A stretch of DNA of 5,460 nt from Betaproteobacteria bacterium (lineage in GTDB: Bacteria > Pseudomonadota > Gammaproteobacteria > Burkholderiales > Burkholderiaceae_C), in contig RFTR01000136.1 of the NCBI GenBank assembly GCA_009923345.1, positions 1 to 5,460 on the forward strand. Reading direction: 5' to 3'. The notes beneath the pieces are model-generated. The model ran no database searches and was not told the origin of the DNA. It worked only from the letters and a program-made list of their open reading frames with translations. Shown in pieces: positions 1 to 5,037 of this stretch (positions are counted from its first letter, which is position 1; every line of letters begins with the position of its first letter). Both the position numbers and the translations under genes were made by a program.

Positions 1-168
1 GAAACTGTGTTTCTCACGCCGAGCGTACCATATCAATTTATTTCAAGCACATTTGTGCGAGAAATTGCATTGCTCGGGGGCGAGGGTGATGGCAATAACT
101 TGGTGTCGCCTGCTGTCTATCAAAAACTGATGGTCTTAAAAGCCGCCAACGTATCCGCTAAAAAATGA
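1..168 (+). CDS. coaD: Phosphopantetheine adenylyltransferase, C-terminal part (5' end outside window)
   Basis: This is the last 55 residues of CoaD, which transfers AMP from ATP to 4'-phosphopantetheine to make dephospho-CoA, the penultimate step of coenzyme A synthesis in the cytoplasm. What is visible is the family's C-terminal signature: a TPS...YQFISSTFVREIA stretch at visible residues 6-23, matching the conserved ISS(T/S)xVRE(I/V)A segment that contacts the ATP phosphates, then a glycine-rich turn and the VSPAVYQKL helix that normally closes the protein. The reading frame is open from base 1, so the start and the N-terminal nucleotidyl-transferase HxGH motif lie upstream and cannot be checked. 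The TGA at 166-168 overlaps the ATG of the next gene, indicating a shared message. The family assignment rests on this short tail but the motif is distinctive. Confidence 0.9.
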   Translation, partial: ETVFLTPSVPYQFISSTFVREIALLGGEGDGNNLVSPAVYQKLMVLKAANVSAKK

Positions 169-842
169 CCGATTTTTTATTGATTCGCCACGGAGAAACC
201 GATTGGAACCGCGAGTTGCGTTTCCAAGGGCGGATTGATATTCCCTTGAACGATATAGGTCTATTGCAAGCCCAACGTCTCAAAATGCGTTTCACGCAGA
301 CTCTCGCGCAATGGCGCGCTGACAAGCGCGAAATCCATAGTGTTGTGAGTAGCGTTTTGCAACGCGCACACCAAACAGCGCAACCAGTCGCTGAGCTTTT
401 GGGCTTCGAGCCTGTTCTAGACCCTGGCTTGCAAGAGCAGTGCTACGGTATTTTTGAGGGACTGACCGCGCAAGAAATCAAGCTCCAACATCCAGACGCG
501 TGGACTCAATGGTTGGCATTCAATTCACAGGTCGCGGTGGAGGGCGCAGAGAGCGCACAAGTTTTCCACGACCGTGTGATGCAGACCATGAATGCATTAG
601 CAACGCAGTATGTTGATGGCCATGTGGTGGTGGTCACGCATGGCGGCGTGCTCGACATGATTTGGCGACATGCTCAACAACATACTTTGGATGGAAGGCG
701 CGTCTGCGATATTCCCAATGCGGGCATTAACCATGTGTCATGTACCAATGGTCAGTGGCAAGTTGTGAGTTGGGCAGATACCGAGCATTTGGCAGACTTG
801 CCCCCTCAACCTGTCTACCACCAGACGCAACTCAAGGCATAA
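165..842 (+). CDS. Histidine phosphatase family protein (phosphoglycerate-mutase-like)
   Basis: A 225-residue cytosolic protein of the histidine phosphatase (phosphoglycerate mutase/CobC/SixA-like) superfamily, with no signal peptide or membrane segment. The catalytic set is intact: LIRHGETDWN at residues 6-15 with the phospho-accepting His9 and Arg8, Arg67 in SSVLQRAHQTA, the acidic proton-donor candidate Glu91 in LQEQCYGIFEG, and the second catalytic His159 in VVTHGG. These residues show it is probably an active phosphatase, but not which substrate it uses; many paralogues are labelled gpmB, cobC or phosphoglycerate mutase without proof, so no symbol is given. The start ATG overlaps the coaD stop as ATGA and puts the RHG motif at the usual distance from the N terminus. 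No Shine-Dalgarno sequence is obvious just upstream, so translation is probably coupled to coaD. The ferredoxin gene follows after 11 bases. Confidence 0.92.
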   Translation: MTDFLLIRHGETDWNRELRFQGRIDIPLNDIGLLQAQRLKMRFTQTLAQWRADKREIHSVVSSVLQRAHQTAQPVAELLGFEPVLDPGLQEQCYGIFEGLTAQEIKLQHPDAWTQWLAFNSQVAVEGAESAQVFHDRVMQTMNALATQYVDGHVVVVTHGGVLDMIWRHAQQHTLDGRRVCDIPNAGINHVSCTNGQWQVVSWADTEHLADLPPQPVYHQTQLKA

Positions 843-844
843 GG
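841..844 (+). promoter_or_regulatory. Probable ribosome binding site of the ferredoxin gene
   Basis: AAGG lies 9 bases before the ATG at 854 and shares bases with the TAA stop of the preceding phosphatase gene. It supports the 854 start over longer in-frame readings that extend back into the phosphatase gene. It is a short match, so moderate confidence only. Confidence 0.5.
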
Positions 845-853
845 CGCACGCAT

Positions 854-1111
854 ATGGCATTGATGATCACCGACGAATGCATTAACTGCGATGTGTGCGA
901 GCCAGAGTGCCCGAATGAAGCTATCTTTTTAGGGCCTGAAATCTATCAGATTAACCCCGATAAATGCACTGAGTGCGTAGGCCACTTTGACGAGCCGCAG
1001 TGTGTGCAAGTGTGCCCTGTAGCCTGTATTCCCATTCATCCACAGCATGTGGAATCGCAAGAAACTTTGTGGGAAAAGTTTCGCCGCTTGCAAAACCAAG
1101 CGGCTTCTTAA
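854..1111 (+). CDS. YfhL/Alvin-type 2[4Fe-4S] ferredoxin
   Basis: An 85-residue bacterial ferredoxin carrying two [4Fe-4S] clusters, expected to act as a soluble low-potential electron carrier. Two cysteine motifs are visible: C9-x2-C12-x2-C15-x3-C19-P and C38-x2-C41-x8-C50-x3-C54-P. The eight-residue insertion between the second and third cysteines of the second motif, plus the roughly 25-residue tail after it, are the hallmarks of the Allochromatium vinosum ('Alvin') subgroup that includes YfhL and the Pseudomonas Fdx. The sequence MALMITDECINCDVCEPECPN is typical for the family and fixes the start at 854; the frame stays open further back into the phosphatase gene, but that part is not ferredoxin-like. 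As I recall, ferredoxins of this type also sit beside coaD in Pseudomonas, so the neighbourhood fits. Its redox partner cannot be told from the sequence. Its stop abuts the pth stop on the other strand. Confidence 0.95.
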   Translation: MALMITDECINCDVCEPECPNEAIFLGPEIYQINPDKCTECVGHFDEPQCVQVCPVACIPIHPQHVESQETLWEKFRRLQNQAAS

Positions 1112-1720
1112 TTACTCAGCTTCTGGGCGTGGGGTCTTGGGTCTTGGTGGTTTGGCTGTATGCACCAACTGTGTCGCCTTCACCATATCGCCAGATAACA
1201 AAAATGGTACTGCAGAGCGTGCACGTGAAATGCAGTCTTCTATGGCGTTACGTTGATCAGGTGCAGGTTTTTTGAGAACCCAGTTAGCCACTTCTTCTTT
1301 CACACCGGGGTGACCAATGCCTATACGCAAACGCCAATACTGGTCAGTACCAAGTTGGGCGTGGATATCGCGCAAGCCGTTGTGGCCCGCATGGCCGCCA
1401 CCAAGCTTGATCTTGGCCTCGCCAGGTGCAATGTCTAACTCATCGTGGACAACCAATATTTCTTCAGACGTTACTTTAAAAAATTGCGCCAATGCACGAA
1501 CCGACTTGCCAGACACATTCATAAAGGTTTGCGGTTTGAGTAACCACACTTGATGGCCTTGAAAACTGGTTTTCGCAACCAAGCCATGGTAGCTGCGCTC
1601 CGCATGAAATGGTGCTTTGAGATCTTGGGCAACCGCGTCTATCCACCAAAACCCCGCGTTGTGGCGCGTGTTTTCGTATTCAGGGCCAGGATTGCCCAGG
1701 CCAACAAACAACTTGATCAT
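1112..1720 (-). CDS. pth: Peptidyl-tRNA hydrolase
   Basis: A 202-residue cytoplasmic esterase that cleaves peptidyl-tRNA released by stalled or aborted ribosomes, recycling the tRNA. The N-terminal signature KLFVGLGNPGPEYENTRHN (residues 3-21) is clear, and the residues known from E. coli Pth are all present at matching positions: Asn10, the catalytic His20, Met67-Asn68 in QTFMN, Asp93 in VVHDELD, and His113-Asn114 in GGGHAGHNG. Length is normal, with a basic, proline-rich tail (PPRPKTPRPEAE). The ATG at 1718-1720 is chosen because it places the signature exactly as in homologues; the frame continues upstream only through a TTG inside the terminator's T-run. No Shine-Dalgarno site precedes the ATG, while a possible -10 box lies just upstream, so a leaderless or nearly leaderless message is possible. 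It is the last gene of the minus-strand cluster after rplY. Confidence 0.97.
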   Translation of the reverse strand: MIKLFVGLGNPGPEYENTRHNAGFWWIDAVAQDLKAPFHAERSYHGLVAKTSFQGHQVWLLKPQTFMNVSGKSVRALAQFFKVTSEEILVVHDELDIAPGEAKIKLGGGHAGHNGLRDIHAQLGTDQYWRLRIGIGHPGVKEEVANWVLKKPAPDQRNAIEDCISRARSAVPFLLSGDMVKATQLVHTAKPPRPKTPRPEAE

Positions 1721-1727
1721 GTGGCAA

Positions 1728-1758
1728 ATTATCGGTGAGGTTGACGTAGAAGCTGCAA
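1728..1758 (-). promoter_or_regulatory. Possible pth promoter (-10 GATAAT, weak -35 TTGCAG)
   Basis: On the minus strand GATAAT (1728-1733) matches the sigma-70 -10 consensus at five of six positions. A weak -35 candidate TTGCAG (1753-1758) sits 19 bases upstream, longer than the ideal 17. It lies just after the rplY terminator, where a promoter would be needed if termination is efficient. The predicted start site (about 1720-1721) coincides with the pth ATG. This is pattern matching only. Confidence 0.3.
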
Positions 1759-1785
1759 ACAAAAAGGCCCACCGAAGTGGGCCTT
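1756..1785 (-). terminator. Intrinsic terminator after rplY, UUCG tetraloop
   Basis: On the minus strand AAGGCCCAC (1785-1777) pairs perfectly with GTGGGCCTT (1772-1764), a 9-bp GC-rich stem closed by the loop TTCG (1776-1773), i.e. a C(UUCG)G tetraloop, one of the most stable RNA loops known. It is followed by TTTTTGTTTG, two Ts of which also pair in the stem. It starts 18 bases past the rplY stop. This is a textbook Rho-independent terminator for transcripts coming out of rplY. Read on the plus strand there is only a short T run, so it is mainly unidirectional. Confidence 0.93.
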
Positions 1786-1803
1786 AAGTGCTTACAAGAA
1801 AAT

Positions 1804-2439
1804 TTATTTCTTGGCAGCAGGTGCAGCTGCAGGAGCGGCTGTAGCAGCGGCAGCTGCTTGCTGAGGTGTTGGATCTTCAGCTTTAGTAGCCACCACAGCG
1901 ACCAACACAGGGTTGGATTTGCCATGGGTGACAGCGACCACACCAGGAGGCAAGGTGATATCGTTGACATGCAAAGAATGTCCTTTGGTCAATTTGCTCA
2001 AATCGATGGCGATGAACTCTGGCAAGTCTTTAGGCAAGCAAGAGACTTCGAGTTCGGTCATCACGTGGTTGATCAAACACATATCAATTTTTGCAGCAGG
2101 TGAATTTTCTTCACCGCTGTAATGCAGAGGTACTTTCTTGTGCATCTTAGTGTTGGCATCGACGCGTTGGAAGTCGATGTGTAGCACTTGTTGCTTGAAA
2201 GGGTGGTATTGCACGTCGCGCAACAGCACCTGTGAACTGGCTCCATTGAGTTCCATGTCTAAGATAGAGGCGTGGAACGCTTCTTTCTTCAAAGCATGCC
2301 ACAGTGCGTTGTGGTCAAGTTCGATGAGGTGGGGTTCACCTTTTCCGCCATAGACGATACCGGGCGTACGACCGGTGATACGCAGACGGCGGCTCGCACC
2401 CGTTCCCTGCTTAGCGCGCTCAAAAGCGACAAATTTCAT
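1804..2439 (-). CDS. rplY: 50S ribosomal protein L25, long (Ctc/TL5) form
   Basis: A 211-residue ribosomal protein that binds 5S rRNA in the large subunit. Residues 1 to about 93 form the L25 domain, with the recognisable RRLRITGRTPGIVYGG (17-32) and VLLRDVQYHPFKQQVLHIDFQRV (71-93) stretches; residues about 100-185 form the C-terminal beta domain of the Ctc/TL5 type (VPLHYSGEENSP, LEVSCLPKDLPEFIAIDLS, GHSLHVNDI). A low-complexity Ala/Pro/Lys tail fills residues 189-211. This is the long form, unlike the ~95-residue single-domain L25 of E. coli. The ATG at 2437-2439 is chosen because it has a strong Shine-Dalgarno site 6 bases upstream and starts with the family's MKFVAFER; the upstream in-frame extension crosses the prs terminator region and is not homologous. 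The gene sits between two intrinsic terminators. Confidence 0.97.
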   Translation of the reverse strand: MKFVAFERAKQGTGASRRLRITGRTPGIVYGGKGEPHLIELDHNALWHALKKEAFHASILDMELNGASSQVLLRDVQYHPFKQQVLHIDFQRVDANTKMHKKVPLHYSGEENSPAAKIDMCLINHVMTELEVSCLPKDLPEFIAIDLSKLTKGHSLHVNDITLPPGVVAVTHGKSNPVLVAVVATKAEDPTPQQAAAAATAAPAAAPAAKK

Positions 2440-2445
2440 AACTAA

Positions 2446-2450
2446 CTCCT
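2446..2450 (-). promoter_or_regulatory. Strong Shine-Dalgarno site of rplY
   Basis: The minus strand reads AGGAG, 6 bases before the rplY ATG. It is the best ribosome binding site in the window and settles the rplY start against an upstream in-frame extension. Confidence 0.85.
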
Positions 2451-2484
2451 GTAAGAGTCCACCGCGACCAGTGTGACTCCGATT

Positions 2485-2507
2485 AAAAAAAAGGTTGGTT
2501 ACCAACC
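2485..2507 (-). terminator. Intrinsic terminator after prs (short stem, T8 tract)
   Basis: On the minus strand GGTTGG (2507-2502) pairs with CCAACC (2498-2493) around a TAA loop, followed directly by eight Ts (2492-2485). It begins 30 bases after the prs stop and 46 bases before the rplY start site of translation. The stem is only 6 bp with a 3-base loop, so it may be leaky and let part of the prs transcript continue into rplY. Confidence 0.72.
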
Positions 2508-2537
2508 CCGCTTGCATGTTGTCTGAATAAACCGTGT

Positions 2538-3512
2538 TTAGAACAGCTGGTCTTGGTCAGAAAACAAACTCATGACCGACTCACCTTTGGCAATACGTTG
2601 AATCGTCTCTGCGATCAACGGTGCCACCGTGAGTTGGCGAATTTTTTGACAGGCTTGCGCCGCGTCGGTTAACGGAATGGTGTTGGTCACTACCACTTCG
2701 TCAAGCGCATCGCCTTTGGCAATACGCTCAATCGCGGGGCCTGAAAAAATCGGATGCGTGCAATACGCATAGACTTTTTTGGCACCACGCTCTTTCAAAA
2801 CTTCAGCCGCTTTCACCAAGGTGCCAGCGGTATCGATCATGTCGTCCATGATGACGCAGTTGCGCCCATCGATATCGCCAATCACATGCATCACTTCTGA
2901 CACATTAGCCCTAGGGCGACGTTTGTCGATGATCGCCAAATCGCAATTGAGCTGTTTGGCCAATGCTCGGGCACGGACCACACCACCCACGTCTGGGGAC
3001 ACGACGATCAAATCGTTGTAGTTTTTCAAATTTAAGTCACCCAGCAAAACAGGCGATGCATAAATGTTGTCTACCGGAATATCAAAAAAACCTTGAATCT
3101 GGTCTGCATGCAAATCCATCGTCAAAACACGCGCTACACCAACCGTTTGCAACAAGTCCGCCACCATCTTGGCTGAAATCGGCACACGACTCGAGCGAGG
3201 GCGACGGTCTTGGCGGGCATACCCAAAATAGGGGATGACCGCACTGATGCGTTCTGCCGATGCACGCTTTAAGGCGTCGACCATGATGAGTAATTCCATC
3301 AAACTTTCGTTGGTCGGCGCGCAGGTTGGCTGCACCACAAACACATCACGCGCACGCACGTTTTGGTTGATCTCTACCGTTACTTCGCCATCTGAAAAAC
3401 GACCCACTTGGGCTGCGCCAAGCTCAATACCTAAATGCCAAGCAATTTCAGACGCTAACACGGGGTTGGCGTTACCGGTAAAAACCATGAAGTCAGGTGT
3501 GGGAGTCGACAT
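2538..3512 (-). CDS. prs: Ribose-phosphate pyrophosphokinase (PRPP synthetase)
   Basis: A 324-residue class I PRPP synthetase that transfers pyrophosphate from ATP to ribose 5-phosphate. The product feeds purine, pyrimidine, histidine, tryptophan and NAD synthesis. Visible motifs in order: RFSDGEVTVEI (38-48); IPYFGYARQDRR (93-104), ATP-binding region; the family signature DLHADQIQGFF (133-143) with His135; the flexible catalytic loop around KRRPRANVSEV (197-207) with Lys197 and Arg199; and the PRPP-binding loop VIMDDMIDTAGT (220-231). Length is normal and no key residue is missing. The start at 3510-3512 gives MSTPTPDFMVFTGNANP, the usual form in related bacteria; an internal Met at residue 8 is an alternative start. 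The ribosome site is weak (AAGG about 12 bases upstream). It follows tRNA-Gln and is closed by its own terminator. Confidence 0.98.
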   Translation of the reverse strand: MSTPTPDFMVFTGNANPVLASEIAWHLGIELGAAQVGRFSDGEVTVEINQNVRARDVFVVQPTCAPTNESLMELLIMVDALKRASAERISAVIPYFGYARQDRRPRSSRVPISAKMVADLLQTVGVARVLTMDLHADQIQGFFDIPVDNIYASPVLLGDLNLKNYNDLIVVSPDVGGVVRARALAKQLNCDLAIIDKRRPRANVSEVMHVIGDIDGRNCVIMDDMIDTAGTLVKAAEVLKERGAKKVYAYCTHPIFSGPAIERIAKGDALDEVVVTNTIPLTDAAQACQKIRQLTVAPLIAETIQRIAKGESVMSLFSDQDQLF

Positions 3513-3541
3513 ATTGACGGATGACCTTCGCTTCAAAACCA

Positions 3542-3562
3542 ATGACGCTTGTAAGCCGTCAT
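3542..3562 (-). other. Hairpin in the tRNA-Gln to prs spacer
   Basis: ATGACG (3542-3547) and CGTCAT (3557-3562) form a 6-bp inverted repeat that extends by two more pairs across a single bulged base, with a TGTA/TACA loop. It lies in the 66-base spacer, 16 bases after the tRNA CCA and 29 bases before the prs ATG. Only a short TTTT run follows on the minus strand, so it is a poor terminator; it could be a processing or 5'-UTR structure, or chance. Confidence 0.35.
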
Positions 3563-3578
3563 GCGCAGATGAGAGATT

Positions 3579-3655
3579 TGGCAGGGGAAGAAGGATTCGA
3601 ACCTTCGCATGCCGGAATCAAAATCCGGTGCCTTAACCAACTTGGCGATTCCCCT
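3579..3655 (-). tRNA. tRNA-Gln, anticodon UUG
   Basis: The minus strand folds into a complete cloverleaf of 77 bases including an encoded CCA (3579-3581). Acceptor stem AGGGGAA (3655-3649) pairs with TTCCCCT (3589-3583), followed by discriminator G. The D arm carries the usual GG. The anticodon stem CCGGA/TCCGG encloses loop TTTTGAT with anticodon TTG at 3621-3619, reading CAA (and CAG by wobble). The T arm is GAAGG-TTCGAAT-CCTTC. It lies 32 bases past the ispE stop and 66 bases before prs on the same strand, with no terminator or convincing promoter of its own seen, so it is probably processed from a longer ispE-prs transcript. This placement between ispE and prs is, to my knowledge, common in beta- and gammaproteobacteria. 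Confidence 0.97.
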
Positions 3656-3687
3656 ACACAGGTCAGCCGCCTCTCAGCCACTAACCG

Positions 3688-4536
3688 TTAACCGTTGCTG
3701 CCCATCCATTCGCTCAGAGGGTGAGACACCATGTTGCGACAGATTTGCATTTGCCAGTTGTCTGGCGGGGAGTCCACCACCATGTGCTCGGGTAGTTGCG
3801 CAAACACTGCGCTACCAGAGCCGGTCATGCGAGGTTTCAAGCCGAAAGATTGCAGCCACTCAAGGACTTTTTTTACTTCGGGACACAACGCCAGAGCCAC
3901 TGGTTGCAAGTCATTACGACCAAAGTCGTATGGTTGCTCAGCAAAGTCGGAAATTGTAGCAGTTTTGGTACTGCGCTCTAGGGAGGGATGGCTAAAGATT
4001 CGTGCTGTTTCAATGCCTGCATGGGGTTTGACTACTACAAAGCGACTGGGAGGCACTAAAACAGGGCTTATTTTTTCTCCAATACCCTCCACCCAAGCGT
4101 TGTAGCCATGCAAAAAGAAAGGTACATCGGCGCCTAAAGCCAAACCTATGGGAAGTAGCTGCGCGATTGGCCAGTTCAGTCCCCACAATTTATTCAACGA
4201 CAAAAGCGTACTCGCAGCGTCAGAGGAGCCACCGCCCATACCGGCTTGAGCAGGTATTTGTTTGTCGATACGAATTTCAGCACCAAGAGTTGTACCGCTG
4301 GCAGTTTGCAGTGCGCGCGCAGCGCGAACGACTAAGTCATCTGCTGGCAAAGGTGTAGTGAGGTCTATACGTTGGATAGTTCCATCCAACTTGGCATCAA
4401 AATGCAAGGTGTCACACCAATCGATCAACATGAAAACAGACTGCAGCAAGTGATAACCATCTGCACGACGCCCCGTGATGTGCAAGAAAAGGTTTAGCTT
4501 GGCAGGCGCTAGTACGTGATGGAGCGATTGCAGCAT
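3688..4536 (-). CDS. ispE: 4-diphosphocytidyl-2-C-methyl-D-erythritol kinase
   Basis: A 282-residue GHMP-family kinase that phosphorylates the 2-hydroxyl of CDP-methylerythritol with ATP, the fourth step of the MEP pathway to isoprenoid precursors; cytoplasmic. Visible motifs: PAKLNLFLHITGRRADGYH (11-29) with Lys13 in the substrate site; the GHMP glycine-rich ATP loop PAQAGMGGGSSDAAS (95-109); catalytic Asp137 in LGADVPFFLHG (134-144); and the third motif MTGSGSAVFA (237-246). Length matches the family. The ATG at 4534-4536 lies 4 bases after the lolB stop and has no clear Shine-Dalgarno site, so translation probably depends on ribosomes finishing lolB. tRNA-Gln and prs follow. Confidence 0.98.
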   Translation of the reverse strand: MLQSLHHVLAPAKLNLFLHITGRRADGYHLLQSVFMLIDWCDTLHFDAKLDGTIQRIDLTTPLPADDLVVRAARALQTASGTTLGAEIRIDKQIPAQAGMGGGSSDAASTLLSLNKLWGLNWPIAQLLPIGLALGADVPFFLHGYNAWVEGIGEKISPVLVPPSRFVVVKPHAGIETARIFSHPSLERSTKTATISDFAEQPYDFGRNDLQPVALALCPEVKKVLEWLQSFGLKPRMTGSGSAVFAQLPEHMVVDSPPDNWQMQICRNMVSHPLSEWMGSNG

Positions 4537-4540
4537 GGGG

Positions 4541-5035
4541 TTAAGGTGAGTCGAGTTTGATACGAAGTATTACCAAAGGCTCTGGCGTCAAACGTTTGGC
4601 AACCAAAGTACCTTGAGAAATGGCAGAGAGATCTGCTTGCCATCCAGGAGAAGCAGTTCCAATACCTTGTAGCCAGTCAAACATGGCGTCAATTGGTAAC
4701 GCAGCCCCTGTTGTCTCTTGCGTCAAATGTTCCAAAGAGTCAAAACGTCGCTGTTGACTGCCTTGTAGTAATTGCGTGGAAGTGGGGCTCCATTGCATTG
4801 TCGCGAGGGTCGTCCCCAGCGGAGAGAATAAATTGAGTTCGCCCAAACGTGTATCACCTTCTAAGGTAAAGCCAGAACTCATATTGCGAGGAGGATCACT
4901 CTGCACAGTCACGCTGATGCGTCCTTGCCATTGCTTCTCAGCAGGTGCTTTTGTTGAATTGGAGCGAAGAGGTGTGGGACTTGTTGTGCAGGCCGCAATG
5001 CAAACGACAAGCCAGAGACTGGCCCAGACACGCAT
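4541..5035 (-). CDS. lolB: Outer-membrane lipoprotein receptor LolB
   Basis: A 164-residue lipoprotein that accepts lipoproteins from the periplasmic chaperone LolA and inserts them into the inner leaflet of the outer membrane. The N terminus has one Arg, a hydrophobic run (residues 4-15) and the lipobox IAAC, giving lipidated Cys16; Thr at mature position +2 fits release to the outer membrane rather than Asp-type retention. The body matches LolB in the SPLGTT segment (71-76, cf. NPLGST in E. coli) and in ALPIDAMFDWLQG (112-124, cf. the PIPLNSLRQWILG helix). It is shorter than E. coli LolB (about 207 residues), lacking part of the middle and C-terminal region, which seems usual in this group but is from memory. 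The start is 2 bases after the TPR gene stop, with no clear Shine-Dalgarno site. Position between a TPR gene and ispE supports the call. Confidence 0.9.
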   Translation of the reverse strand: MRVWASLWLVVCIAACTTSPTPLRSNSTKAPAEKQWQGRISVTVQSDPPRNMSSGFTLEGDTRLGELNLFSPLGTTLATMQWSPTSTQLLQGSQQRRFDSLEHLTQETTGAALPIDAMFDWLQGIGTASPGWQADLSAISQGTLVAKRLTPEPLVILRIKLDSP

Positions 5036-5037
5036 GG

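Noticed and set aside
740..853. Extended in-frame N terminus for the ferredoxin reaching back to 740 inside the phosphatase gene
   Set aside because: The added 38 residues resemble no ferredoxin, the family start MALMITDECINCD is at 854, and a ribosome site lies just before it.
1131..1147. Tandem 7-base repeat GGGTCTT near the pth 3' end
   Set aside because: Only about two copies; it encodes the PRP-type tail of Pth and needs no other explanation.
1777..2353. Plus-strand open frames of 70-108 residues opposite rplY
   Set aside because: They are composition shadows of rplY, rich in Ser/Cys/Arg, with no recognisable domain or ribosome site.
2440..2517. Longer L25 start at 2517
   Set aside because: The extension would translate the prs terminator region; the ATG at 2437-2439 has a strong Shine-Dalgarno site and the family N terminus.
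3513..3542. Longer PRPP synthetase start at 3542
   Set aside because: It uses a non-ATG codon within a hairpin, and the ten added residues are not part of the family; the 3512 ATG gives the usual N terminus.
3579..3655. tRNA-Gln as an integration (attachment) site for a mobile element
   Set aside because: No integrase, no repeated tRNA 3' end elsewhere in the window, and both flanks are the expected conserved neighbours.
3235..4105. Plus-strand open frames of 116-133 residues opposite prs, tRNA-Gln and ispE
   Set aside because: They run across the tRNA or lie antisense to clearly conserved genes and show no protein-family features.
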